The notes under the pieces: model-generated
What the model saw: the letters and a program-made list of their open reading frames with translations, nothing else
What the model was told of the DNA's origin: nothing
Database searches by the model: none
IMG/VR virus record: IMGVR_UViG_3300037842_000443
Location: 1-53,159 of that record
Reading direction: 5' to 3' (one strand)
Length of the DNA stretch: 53,159 nucleotides
Source: a virus
Made by a program: the position numbers and the translations under genes
In this document: positions 15,494 through 22,035 of the stretch, one piece after another
How the letters are laid out: each line of letters begins with the position of its first letter
Numbering within the stretch: the stretch's first letter is position 1

Positions 15494-16810
15494 ATGACAA
15501 CAACGACTGAATTCTTCTCAACTGATTATGTTGATTATGCATCATATGACAATTTACGTAAAATCTGTAGTTATGTTGATGGATTAAAAAACACATCTCG
15601 GAAGATTATTGCTACAATCATTCGAAATAATATTAATAAAGAACATAAAGTGTTACAGCTTGCTAGTAAGATGTCTGAGCAATATCAATACTTACACGGG
15701 GATGCAAGTGGTGTGATTGTTACATTAGCTCAACATCACATCGGTTCAAATAATCTACCACTGTTAAAAGATGCAGGAGAATTTGGATCTCGTTTCGAGC
15801 CTATTGCAGCAGCTCCAAGATACATATTTACTCACAAGGAGAGTTATTTCAACTCTTTATTCAATGATGATGATTCACCTGTATTGAAACATCAAACATT
15901 TGAAGGAGAGGTTATTGAACCTATATTCTTTATACCAACACTACCTCTTATATTAGTTAATGGATCTGAAGGTATATCACCTGGATTTGCTCAGAAAATA
16001 CTTCCTCGGAAGGTAGATGGAATTAAGAAGTCTTTGATTAATTTTATTAATGGAAAGAGTATCCGAGCCCAGAAACCACATTACAACGGCTTCAGAGGAA
16101 CTATCTCTAAAGGGGATGGAGATAGTAAGTGGTTAATTTCAGGGAGTATTAAGTTACTGTCTATGAATAAAGTAGAGATTACTGAATTACCTATTGGATA
16201 TACTCTTAAATCATATGTTAACATTCTTAATGGTCTTGAAGATAGTAAAGTGTTAAAATCATTTGAAGATCGAAGTGACAATGATCAATTTAATTTTATT
16301 GTAGATTTCTCTAGAGGGGTTATCAGAGATCGAGATGAGGGTTTTATTCTCGATACGTTAAAATTGGTTAAGAAAGTGTCGGAGAACTTCACTACAATAG
16401 ATCAAGATAATAAAATTAAAGTGTTTAATAATGATGTTGATCTGCTGAAAGCGTGGGTTGATATTAAACTTACATATACTTTGAAACGAAAAAAATATAT
16501 GTTATCACAAATGCAACATGAAGGAGAACTGTTGACATCGAGATATATCTTCATTAAATCTGTAATAGATGGAGATATAATAGTTACAAACACTAAAAAA
16601 TGTGATATAATAAAACAAATTAAAAAAGTCAATGGGGTAATCGAGAAAGATGGGTTATATGATTACTTATTGAATATGCCGATTCACTCCCTAACAAAAG
16701 AGAAGGTTACTATGTTGAAAAGTAAAATTAAAGTGTTGATGGTTGATATAAAATCACTGAAACGTAAGACTGAACAAGAGTTGTATATGGAGGATCTGGA
16801 TCAATTATGA
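15494..16810 (+). CDS. 52: Type II DNA topoisomerase medium subunit, T4 gp52-like
   Basis: 438 residues, near T4 gp52 (442). The DNA-cleaving tyrosine is in AAPRYIFT (about residue 109). DGLKNTSRKI near the start, HGDASGVIVTLAQ and ILVNGSEGISPGFAQKILPR match the GyrA/gp52 breakage-reunion core; the C-terminal coiled coil closes the gate. RBS AAAGG. The stop overlaps the next gene's start (ATGA). High confidence. Confidence 0.92.
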   Translation: MTTTTEFFSTDYVDYASYDNLRKICSYVDGLKNTSRKIIATIIRNNINKEHKVLQLASKMSEQYQYLHGDASGVIVTLAQHHIGSNNLPLLKDAGEFGSRFEPIAAAPRYIFTHKESYFNSLFNDDDSPVLKHQTFEGEVIEPIFFIPTLPLILVNGSEGISPGFAQKILPRKVDGIKKSLINFINGKSIRAQKPHYNGFRGTISKGDGDSKWLISGSIKLLSMNKVEITELPIGYTLKSYVNILNGLEDSKVLKSFEDRSDNDQFNFIVDFSRGVIRDRDEGFILDTLKLVKKVSENFTTIDQDNKIKVFNNDVDLLKAWVDIKLTYTLKRKKYMLSQMQHEGELLTSRYIFIKSVIDGDIIVTNTKKCDIIKQIKKVNGVIEKDGLYDYLLNMPIHSLTKEKVTMLKSKIKVLMVDIKSLKRKTEQELYMEDLDQL

Positions 16811-17655
16811 GTACGTTAATGCTAGTTGATCAGAATCAGATTCTGCTTGGAGCTATATTTGCTACTACTAGAAAACAAGATGATGTTGATATAAGTCTCA
16901 TTCGTCATGTGTTTTTTAGATCTATTATTGCATTAAATAAAAAGTTTAAACCAGATGATATTGTGATATGTGGGGAGGGACGATCTTGGCGGAAGGATGT
17001 GTATCCTCATTACAAAGCTCATCGTAAGAAGGGTAGAGATAAATCACCTTATGATTTTGATAAGATATTTCCAATGATCAATCAAATTATAGATGAGATT
17101 AATGAGTTTATGCCGTGGAAAGCTGTTAGTCATAAAAGGGCAGAGGCTGATGATATTATAGGTCAGTTAGGGCGACGACATGCTATGAGTGGAGGTAAAG
17201 TTGTTATCGTAAGTTCAGATCATGATTTCAAACAGCTTCACGAGTTTGGGAATGTAGTGCAATGGAATCCAACTATGAAGAAGTTGGTTAGAGGGGAACC
17301 CGGATATCTGAAGACTCATATCATCAAAGGAGATTCAGGTGACGGTATCGAGAATATATTGACTGATGGAGGAACGCTTATAACCGAAGGGAAGAGACAG
17401 ACTCCGATCAGAAAGATGTTCTTAGATGCGTGTATGGCTATGCATGAGGATGAGTTAATTGCTCATCCAGATTTATCAGAAAATTATCAACGGAATAGGG
17501 AATTGATTGATTTGAGTTACACTCCTCAAGATATTAAATTAGATATCAATAAGATGTATGATGAATATGATGGACAAGGGGATCGGAAAAAAGTGTTTAA
17601 CTATTTCATTAAGAATAAGTTGAAGAATTTAATGGGAGATATTAATAATGTGTGA
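16807..17655 (+). CDS. rnh: RNase H / 5'-3' FEN-type exonuclease, T4 rnh-like
   Basis: 282 residues (T4 RNase H has 305). Metal-binding acidic residues are visible at the N-terminus (MLVDQNQ), in KRAEADDIIGQLG, VIVSSDHDFKQLH and IIKGDSGDGIENI, the last being the helix-hairpin-helix metal site of FEN nucleases. RSWRKDVYPHYKAHRKKG is the conserved basic arch segment. It removes RNA primers and flaps from Okazaki fragments. Start overlaps gp52 by four bases. Well supported. Confidence 0.9.
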   Translation: MSTLMLVDQNQILLGAIFATTRKQDDVDISLIRHVFFRSIIALNKKFKPDDIVICGEGRSWRKDVYPHYKAHRKKGRDKSPYDFDKIFPMINQIIDEINEFMPWKAVSHKRAEADDIIGQLGRRHAMSGGKVVIVSSDHDFKQLHEFGNVVQWNPTMKKLVRGEPGYLKTHIIKGDSGDGIENILTDGGTLITEGKRQTPIRKMFLDACMAMHEDELIAHPDLSENYQRNRELIDLSYTPQDIKLDINKMYDEYDGQGDRKKVFNYFIKNKLKNLMGDINNV

Positions 17656-17661
17656 TTACCG

Positions 17662-17856
17662 ATGAATATGTACTCTCCTTGCTTAGAATGTTTATTCAAG
17701 CAACGTTATCAGTATGGGTTAATATATTGTACCCATCAGAATACAGATTCAATGAGAGTAGAGGTTAAGGTTGATGAGAAACATTGGCCTAACATGTACG
17801 ATCAATATAATATAATTGAATGTCGAGAAGGTCGATATTCTATAAAAAAGGATTAA
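17662..17856 (+). CDS. Small Cys-containing protein, unknown
   Basis: 64 residues with CLEC near the N-terminus (residues 7-10), a CTH at about 23 and a later Cys, which could bind one zinc ion. No family is recognised. It sits between the FEN and DexA-like nuclease genes, 1 base before the latter, suggesting cotranslation. Confidence 0.5.
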   Translation: MNMYSPCLECLFKQRYQYGLIYCTHQNTDSMRVEVKVDEKHWPNMYDQYNIIECREGRYSIKKD

Positions 17857-17857
17857 T

Positions 17858-18424
17858 ATGAAAAGTTTTTTAATTATAGATTTCGAGACCTTAGATACTC
17901 GTCCATCAGCCGTTGTGTTATCTTTAGGAGCTTACTACGTGGATCTAGATAAAGATTTACCTAGTTATCAAGATATCATTGATACTGGATATTACAAAAC
18001 GTTTGATGTTGAGGAGCAAGTACAGGATGGTCGCACCATCAGCAAAGATACATTAGATTGGTGGAAAGATGTTGGAGAAGAAGCTCAGCATATTCTTAAA
18101 CCGTCAAATGATGATGTATCATATAAGAGTTTGATTCCATCACTTCGTGAATATATATCAGATTATTCTGATTTTTTTGTATTCGCTCGATCTCCGTCAT
18201 TTGATTTTAGTATCATTGATGATATTATATACTCTCAAAAAGAAGAGGTATTGTACCCTCAGTGGATGCAGAGAGATACCCGTACTTGGATTGAATGTAT
18301 GTCTGATTATAAGATTTATAACGGATTTAATATACCAGATCAAGGAGTTTCTATTATAAAACATCACGCTCTCCATGATATTGCTATAGATATTATTAGA
18401 ATGAAAATGATAGTGGAGGCTTAA
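17858..18424 (+). CDS. dexA: DexA-like 3'-5' exonuclease (DEDDh family)
   Basis: 188 residues, shorter than T4 DexA (227). DEDD motifs are present: IIDFETLD (Exo I, residues 6-13), FVFARSPSFDFSIIDDI (Exo II, about 107-123) and HHALHDIAID (Exo III, H and D four apart). WWKDVGEEAQ and the ARSPSFD segment are also found in the Rv2179c-like exonuclease family. It would degrade single-stranded DNA or RNA from the 3' end. A short truncation between motifs II and III explains the smaller size. Confidence 0.8.
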   Translation: MKSFLIIDFETLDTRPSAVVLSLGAYYVDLDKDLPSYQDIIDTGYYKTFDVEEQVQDGRTISKDTLDWWKDVGEEAQHILKPSNDDVSYKSLIPSLREYISDYSDFFVFARSPSFDFSIIDDIIYSQKEEVLYPQWMQRDTRTWIECMSDYKIYNGFNIPDQGVSIIKHHALHDIAIDIIRMKMIVEA

Positions 18425-18425
18425 T

Positions 18426-18737
18426 ATGGAAATTGAAAATATAACCAATCCTATTAACTATATCATCACTTATTGTTTAGATGAAGATAAAGAATCATGT
18501 GTTGAGTATGATATTGTAGTTGATGGAGAGATTTCTAATAAACCAGCAATGGTATTTGAACATTTGGAATCCATCCCTTATATAGTGGAGATGCCTGACG
18601 GAACTATGATTAATCTTAAACAATTTAAATATGCTTATATTGATACTGTTTCTAATGAGATTCCTAAACCTGATATTAATAATTCTACTTCTGGTGGTAA
18701 TGTTGTAAATATATTTAGTAGATTGAAACCTGAATGA
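18426..18737 (+). CDS. Hypothetical acidic protein
   Basis: 103 residues, acidic, no signal or membrane segment, not recognised. It follows the exonuclease gene after one base and ends the replication operon. The last 30 residues are low in structure (KPDINNSTSGGN). Reading frame and spacing make it a convincing gene. Confidence 0.55.
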   Translation: MEIENITNPINYIITYCLDEDKESCVEYDIVVDGEISNKPAMVFEHLESIPYIVEMPDGTMINLKQFKYAYIDTVSNEIPKPDINNSTSGGNVVNIFSRLKPE

Positions 18738-19003
18738 TACATTTACAACATTCCAATAACTTGTCTTGTGTAGAATACTTTCAGCTGATTGTGTAATTTT
18801 AATCCAGATATCATAACTTTCATTAATAAGCGTGTTTTTTGATTTGAGGTGGAAGTTAGGTATGAGAGTACAGTAACCTTAATAAACACGGTTATTTAAA
18901 CATTTCTTGTATTTTGGGCACTTAAACCCCCTGTGTTTATGTGGTTTATATTTTAAGGGATATGTGTATATTTGCTGATTATTAAATTTTATTAAAATAA
19001 CTG
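18738..19003 (+). other. 266-base gene-free stretch before an early-type promoter
   Basis: No ORF with a usable start is present. Possible pairing of CGTGTTT (about 18829) with AAACACG (about 18885) could form a loose hairpin; several short C or T runs follow. It probably separates the replication operon from the early-type small genes. No terminator is clear. Confidence 0.4.
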
Positions 19004-19031
19004 TTGACTTTTTTTTCAAATCCTGTATAAT
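19004..19031 (+). promoter_or_regulatory. Sigma70-type promoter (TTGACT - 16 - TATAAT)
   Basis: -35 TTGACT 19004-19009 and -10 TATAAT 19026-19031. The sequence from 10 bases upstream of the -35 to the RBS (CTGTTGACTTTT, CAAATCCTGTATAATAGACC, AGCAAGAAAGGAAA) is nearly repeated at 22698-22755, i.e. a duplicated promoter-leader module. Confidence 0.8.
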
Positions 19032-19062
19032 AGACCTCACTGAAGCAAGAAAGGAAAGTAAT

Positions 19063-19152
19063 ATGAGTATAATTGAATTGATGTTTGTAGGGTTAGTTGC
19101 TGGACCTGTTATAGGTCGTTTAATTGAATTATGGGAGAATTATAATGTTTAA
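19063..19152 (+). CDS. 29-residue membrane peptide
   Basis: First ORF after a strong promoter, with RBS AAGGAAAG at 19051-19058. The peptide (LMFVGLVAGPVIGRLIELW) is one hydrophobic segment. Overlap of 8 bases with the next ORF supports coupled translation. Small early phage membrane peptides of this kind often act on host membranes, but function here is unknown. Confidence 0.5.
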   Translation: MSIIELMFVGLVAGPVIGRLIELWENYNV

Positions 19153-19312
19153 AGTATTCACAATTGATGCGTATCATTCATGTATTGTTGATGTCGCTGA
19201 TGATCTCAAATTAATGATTACCGAAGCAAGGGAGCTATTTAAGATGGGGTTTCCTGATACAGAGGTAATGGTATTGGATCAGGATGATAATATATTATGG
19301 TCGGGGGGTTAG
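19145..19312 (+). CDS. Small acidic hypothetical protein
   Basis: 55 residues (MFKVFTIDAYHSCIVDVADD...), mixed alpha/beta composition, not recognised. ATG 19145 is preceded by GGGAGA about 9 bases upstream; a TTG at 19124 would add seven residues but has no RBS. It lies in the operon of the 19004 promoter. Confidence 0.5.
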   Translation: MFKVFTIDAYHSCIVDVADDLKLMITEARELFKMGFPDTEVMVLDQDDNILWSGG

Positions 19313-19588
19313 ATGGTTAAGCAAGATGGGTATAAGGGGTTGGGATTTAATCCTGCAATGAGTCTCAGAGAAGTAGCAGAGCAACTTCAATTTGAAGAAG
19401 GAGCTGAAAAACCTCTTACAATTCAACGAATTCTCGCTATTGAAAAGTCAGCGCTCGCTAAGTTATCTAAGAATCCTACATTAAAGAAGATGTTTGATAC
19501 ATATGTAACCGGAAATTCATCAGATGAGTATTTCGGTGAAGGTCAAGGGGCGGGTGGTAATATTAGACCAGATAAAACAATGATGTAG
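19313..19588 (+). CDS. Small HTH protein resembling sigma70 region 4
   Basis: 91 residues. Residues 16-60 (MSLREVAEQLQFEEGAEKPL, then TIQRILAIEKSALAKLSKNP) follow the sigma factor region 4 pattern in which LxEVAxxL forms the first helix, and TxxRIxxIEKxALxKL is the recognition helix, with a short insert between. The rest is Gly-rich and probably disordered. It may bind promoters or host RNA polymerase. RBS GGGGGG immediately upstream. Stand-alone region 4-like proteins occur in other phages; which promoters it acts on cannot be told. Confidence 0.55.
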   Translation: MVKQDGYKGLGFNPAMSLREVAEQLQFEEGAEKPLTIQRILAIEKSALAKLSKNPTLKKMFDTYVTGNSSDEYFGEGQGAGGNIRPDKTMM

Positions 19589-19602
19589 ATTTGGAGATCA
19601 AC

Positions 19603-19818
19603 GTGTTTAAACGTGCAGAAATTGAAGGTGGATGGGAATTCATCGATAAAACCCCTGCTGGTGGAATGACTTATTATGATCTAAATTTAGATCAAGTTGC
19701 AGTGGTTTATGACGACATCATCAAAGTGTTTAATAGGAAACGAAGATTACCTATTGAGCACTCGAATGGAAAATATCCTTGTGCTTATGATGTAGATGGT
19801 CAGGATTTTTTGCTTTGA
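19603..19818 (+). CDS. Small hypothetical protein (GTG start)
   Basis: 71 residues, not recognised; contains GGWEFIDKTPAGGMTYYDLN. GTG 19603 lies 6 bases after GGAGA (19593-19597); an in-frame TTG at 19591 overlaps that RBS and is less likely. It ends the small-gene operon. Confidence 0.5.
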   Translation: MFKRAEIEGGWEFIDKTPAGGMTYYDLNLDQVAVVYDDIIKVFNRKRRLPIEHSNGKYPCAYDVDGQDFLL

Positions 19819-19920
19819 ATATTTGTAATATGAACTGGAGTTACTAATTGAAATTATATATAATAATCACCAGGAAGTCTTGATAGCAGATGGTAAATAG
19901 GTTATCAAGAAAAAAAATGA

Positions 19921-19992
19921 ACAAAAGAGATAAATAATAGTATAATATAGAAATATACAAAAGAGATAAATAATAGTATAATATAGAAATAT
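19921..19992 (+). repeat. Tandem 36-base repeat carrying -10 and late-promoter-like boxes
   Basis: Two perfect copies (19921-19956, 19957-19992) of a unit containing GAGATAAATAATAG followed by TATAATATAG. Each copy has a GATAAATA motif and a TATAAT motif. The repeat stands directly upstream of the leader ORF at 20010 and the tRNA region, so it is likely a doubled promoter; a -35 box is not clear. Confidence 0.65.
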
Positions 19993-20009
19993 ACAAACAA
20001 AAGGATTTT

Positions 20010-20132
20010 ATGAAAACATTTACACAACCACTTAGACAGGAACAAGATCACGGCACAATTACGCCCGTGTTCAGTCCTGCCATAGTATGTTGGTTAAATG
20101 GATCGAATTATAAGGGAGGGGTCCCTGAATGA
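20010..20132 (+). CDS. Putative leader peptide (40 aa) of the tRNA region
   Basis: ATG with RBS AAGGA (20001-20005). The product MKTFTQPLRQEQDHG... is not recognised and has no membrane segment. Its last codons (GGA GGG GTC CCT GAA TGA) lie within the first arm of a long hairpin (20114-20132), so translation to the stop would cover that arm. This placement is that of an attenuator leader ORF. There is no obvious run of regulatory codons. Confidence 0.5.
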   Translation: MKTFTQPLRQEQDHGTITPVFSPAIVCWLNGSNYKGGVPE

Positions 20133-20192
20133 AGTAGCTCAATACACTCATTCAAGAAGGACCCTCCCAGTATGAACTTGGAGGGTTTTTTT
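20114..20192 (+). promoter_or_regulatory. Mutually exclusive hairpins: antiterminator versus terminator/SD sequestrator
   Basis: Arm 1 (20114-20124, GGGAGGGGTCC) with GAATGA (20127-20132) can pair with TCATTC (20148-20153) and arm 2 (20159-20168, GGACCCTCCC). Arm 2 (CCCTCC, 20162-20167) can instead pair with arm 3 (GGAGGG, 20180-20185), which is followed by seven T (20186-20192). 2:3 is an intrinsic-terminator shape and also hides GGAGGG, which is the RBS of the ATG at 20193. Pairing 1:2 frees it. This is read by eye; energies were not computed. Confidence 0.65.
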
Positions 20193-20336
20193 ATGCAAAC
20201 AATTAAACAAGAGAAAAAGAATGTGTCTCGTAATTTTGTTGCGAAACATTCAAGTGAATATAATCATTCTCGAGTCTTTCGAGATAGGAAGAATGATTAT
20301 AAACGGAAGTCTAAACACGTAACAACTGTTTATTGA
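20193..20336 (+). CDS. Small basic protein (47 aa), DUF7230-like
   Basis: MQTIKQEKKNVSRNFVAKHS... then RVFRDRKNDYKRKSKH: the pattern (N)xVAKxxxxxNxxxxFxDRKxxxKR is that of a small, very basic phage/bacterial family I know as DUF7230; the name should be checked. Function unknown, probably RNA- or DNA-binding. The RBS GGAGGG is inside the terminator-like stem, so expression depends on the upstream switch. First gene of the tRNA region. Confidence 0.6.
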   Translation: MQTIKQEKKNVSRNFVAKHSSEYNHSRVFRDRKNDYKRKSKHVTTVY

Positions 20337-20424
20337 TATATAGGATACCTAGATCCATAAGCTAGGGTATTGTAGAGGGAACAAGTCTTTTAAGATGGTA
20401 ACCAACACAATTGCATAGAGACAT

Positions 20425-20487
20425 GAGGAATTTTGTATTCCTCGTTTCTTTAAGGGTATTCGTTAGAGTATCTTTAAAGAAATTTTT
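20425..20487 (+). terminator. Two hairpins ending in T5 directly before tRNA-Asp
   Basis: Hairpin one: GAGGAA/TTCCTC (20425-20443). Hairpin two: TTTCTTTAAGGGTA (20445-20458) with TATCTTTAAAGAAA (20469-20482), 14 pairs including two wobbles, then five T (20483-20487). This is terminator-like, yet tRNA-Asp begins at the next base (20488). It may instead mark a processing site for the tRNA 5' end or reduce read-through. Confidence 0.55.
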
Positions 20488-20562
20488 GCCTTGGTCGTAT
20501 AATGGTTAGTACAGAAGATTGTCGATCTTCATATAGGGTTTCGATTACCCTCCAAGGCGCCA
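20488..20562 (+). tRNA. tRNA-Asp (GTC)
   Basis: Acceptor GCCTTGG/CCAAGGC, discriminator G, CCA encoded. Anticodon loop TTGTCGA in stem GAAGA/TCTTC; T arm GGGT-TTCGATT-ACCC. Canonical fold. Confidence 0.92.
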
Positions 20563-20840
20563 AATAACCGATTGATGTGAAATGAAGATATTTCACTAAG
20601 TCTAGCGCTGCGGTATCGTTAATACATTAGCAAGTATAATTTGGAACCTTAGTTGAGATGTATATTATCATATTCAGTAATAGCAGTGATTAAATCACTA
20701 TATGATATTGTTGATTTTGTTTTCTTGGTATTGTTCTCTGTTTGTAACATTAATTCACAATTTAACATGTGTTTAATAGTAAAACATCTCTCTTACAAAG
20801 AGGAGCCAAAGGAGCGTTACCTTTATTGGATACCAAAAAT
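20563..20840 (+). other. 278-base non-coding spacer in the tRNA array
   Basis: No convincing tRNA or ORF. Hairpins seen are GTGAAAT/ATTTCAC (about 20577-20596) and CCAAAGG/CCTTTATTGG (about 20807-20830). An open frame from TTG 20653 runs into tRNA-Trp and has no RBS. The stretch may be left from deleted tRNA genes. Confidence 0.4.
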
Positions 20841-20914
20841 GTCGTGTTAGCTCCAATTGGCAGAGCAGGAGTTTCCAACACTCATGGTTCGGGGTTCGAA
20901 TCCCTGGCACGGCG
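20841..20914 (+). tRNA. tRNA-Trp (CCA)
   Basis: Acceptor GTCGTGT/GCACGGC (with wobble pairs), discriminator G followed by CCC, so CCA is not fully encoded. D arm GCTC...GAGC; anticodon loop TTCCAAC in stem GAGT/ACTC; T arm CGGGG-TTCGAAT-CCCTG. Confidence 0.85.
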
Positions 20915-20916
20915 CC

Positions 20917-20988
20917 CGTAATCGATCAAGAGATCATTCATCTTTCATAAAGAAGAATAGCTTGGGGCAGTACCAAGGATTACGACCA
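20917..20988 (+). tRNA. tRNA-like element with CAT anticodon, short D arm and non-canonical T loop
   Basis: Acceptor CGTAATC/GATTACG pairs perfectly, then A73 and CCA. D-like hairpin GATC-AAGA-GATC follows at once with no base 8-9 spacer. Anticodon arm CATCT-TTCATAA-AGAAG (one mismatch) with CAT; variable loop AATAG; T-stem CTTGG/CCAAG perfect, but the loop is GGCAGTA instead of TTCRANY. A similar element is at 26034-26104. Standard tRNA finders would probably miss it. May be tRNA-Met/Ile2-like or a mimic. Confidence 0.6.
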
Positions 20989-21005
20989 TATAATGTTATA
21001 AAATA

Positions 21006-21081
21006 GGGGAATGGGCTTGGGTACCCAGGATTCTTTTGCAAGGAGTCAGCTTGATCAGTTCAATTCTGATATTCTCTACCA
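21006..21081 (+). tRNA. tRNA-Ala (TGC), slightly irregular core
   Basis: Acceptor GGGGAAT/ATTCTCT (two G-T pairs), discriminator A, CCA. Anticodon loop TTTGCAA (TGC) in stem ATTCT/GGAGT; T arm ATCAG-TTCAATT-CTGAT perfect. The D region is about two bases short (TGGG...CCCA can pair) and the variable loop is 7 bases. Identity rests on the anticodon. Confidence 0.7.
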
Positions 21082-21088
21082 GTTATAT

Positions 21089-21161
21089 GCCTGTGAGCTA
21101 ATGGATAGACGCCAGCCTTCCAAGCTGTGCTGAGAGGTTTCGATCACCTCCACAGGCTCCA
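21089..21161 (+). tRNA. tRNA-Gly (TCC)
   Basis: Acceptor GCCTGTG/CACAGGC, discriminator T, CCA encoded. Anticodon loop CTTCCAA (TCC) in stem CAGC/GCTG; T arm GAGG-TTTCGATC-ACCTC type. Canonical overall. Confidence 0.88.
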
Positions 21162-21186
21162 TTTAATGATTGATGTAATATATTTA

Positions 21187-21270
21187 GTCTTTTGTTCCTG
21201 ACATCAGTCTTCTAAACTGATCCAAGAGTTAGGTGGATGGCGTGAGGTTCGATTCCTCCAGAGGACACCA
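21187..21270 (+). tRNA. tRNA-Arg (TCT)-like gene with abnormal core
   Basis: Acceptor GTCTTTT/AGAGGAC (wobble pairs), A73, CCA. Anticodon arm ATCAGT-CTTCTAA-ACTGAT is perfect and carries TCT. T arm GAGG-TTCGATT-CCTC is normal. Only about ten bases stand where the D arm should be, while 21 or so bases, including a D-arm-like GTTAGGTGGATGG, lie between the anticodon and T arms. Either a rearranged tRNA or two tRNAs fused by deletion. Confidence 0.55.
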
Positions 21271-21276
21271 ACAAAC

Positions 21277-21362
21277 GGAAGATAAACTAGTCAGGGACTA
21301 GACTTGTTTGCTAAACAATGTGAACCGCAAGGTTTGAATTTCGAATATTCTGTCTTCCACCA
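21277..21362 (+). tRNA. tRNA-Ser (GCT)
   Basis: Acceptor GGAAGAT/GTCTTCC, A73, CCA. D stem CTAG/CTAG, anticodon loop TTGCTAA (GCT), long variable arm AACC-gcaa-GGTT typical of class II tRNAs, T arm GAAT-TTCGAAT-ATTC. Confidence 0.88.
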
Positions 21363-21367
21363 ATAAA

Positions 21368-21442
21368 GGGCCTTTAGCTTAAAGGTAAAGCACTCCACTC
21401 ATAATGGATTGAGTCTAGGTTCGATTCCTGGAAGGCCCACCA
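21368..21442 (+). tRNA. tRNA-Met/Ile2 (CAT)
   Basis: Acceptor GGGCCTT/AAGGCCC, A73, CCA. D stem GCTT/AAGC; anticodon stem TCCA/TGGA with loop CTCATAA; T arm TAGG-TTCGATT-CCTG. Whether C34 is modified to lysidine (Ile) cannot be read from the sequence. Confidence 0.88.
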
Positions 21443-21453
21443 TGTTACATAAT

Positions 21454-21525
21454 GCCCTTGTAGTCTAATGGAAAGGCTACAGTCTTCGAAACTGTTATAT
21501 AGAGGTTCGAATCCTCTCAAGGGTA
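21454..21525 (+). tRNA. tRNA-Arg (TCG)
   Basis: Acceptor GCCCTTG/CAAGGGT (G1-T72 wobble), A73, then CTA rather than CCA. Anticodon stem ACAGT/ACTGT with loop CTTCGAA (TCG); T arm GAGG-TTCGAAT-CCTC. Canonical shape. Confidence 0.85.
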
Positions 21526-21532
21526 CTAAATT

Positions 21533-21625
21533 GGAAGTCCCATCCGATGGTTGGCGACGGATGCTGTCTTGAAAACAGTTAGCTCTGAAACGGGCGTTAG
21601 GGTTCGATCCCCTAGGCTTCCGCCA
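21533..21625 (+). tRNA. tRNA-Ser (TGA)
   Basis: Acceptor GGAAGTC/GGCTTCC, discriminator G, CCA encoded. Anticodon CTGT-CTTGAAA-ACAG (TGA); extended variable arm; T arm AGGG-TTCGATC-CCCT. 93 bases, class II. Confidence 0.88.
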
Positions 21626-21655
21626 TTTTATATACAGTTGAATAGTTATTCGCTA

Positions 21656-21684
21656 TTGACTTTCATTATTTTATATGGTATACT
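21656..21684 (+). promoter_or_regulatory. Sigma70-type promoter (TTGACT - 17 - TATACT)
   Basis: -35 TTGACT 21656-21661, TGG-extended -10 TATACT 21679-21684. It follows the tRNA-Ser gene and should drive the genes from 21763. Confidence 0.7.
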
Positions 21685-21762
21685 AAAGTTAAATACTATT
21701 TCATGAAATGTTATAGTGTAATATTAATAACTGTGGTAATTAATTTCAGGAGAAATGTAGAT

Positions 21763-22020
21763 ATGACAGAAGCAGAATACGATTTATTTGAACAGTTAAC
21801 GGTAGTTGATGATCAACAAGCTAAACGAATTACTGAATTAGAAGCTAGATTGGAAGAATTAGAGAATAATAACGATATACCTCTGTATTATCCGACTCCA
21901 CCAACTTTTAAATCTGAATCCCCAGTGTGCAATCTATGTGGAATGGATTTTAACGGCACTACTGGATATGTATGTACTAATATGAATTGTCCAATGGGTC
22001 GTGGGCCAATAATATCCTAA
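21763..22020 (+). CDS. Small coiled-coil / zinc-binding protein
   Basis: 85 residues: an N-terminal helix with heptads (AKRITELEARLEELENNND), a proline-rich linker, and four cysteines in CNLCG...YVCTNMNCPMG that can bind one zinc. ATG 21763 follows AGGAG (21748-21752) at about 10 bases; an upstream in-frame ATG at 21703 lacks an RBS. No family is recognised; regulatory or adaptor role is possible. Confidence 0.55.
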   Translation: MTEAEYDLFEQLTVVDDQQAKRITELEARLEELENNNDIPLYYPTPPTFKSESPVCNLCGMDFNGTTGYVCTNMNCPMGRGPIIS

Positions 22021-22035
22021 CAATAGAGAAATAAA

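Noticed and set aside
20653-20850. 65-codon frame from TTG with hydrophobic start
   Set aside because: No RBS, poor composition, and it runs into tRNA-Trp.
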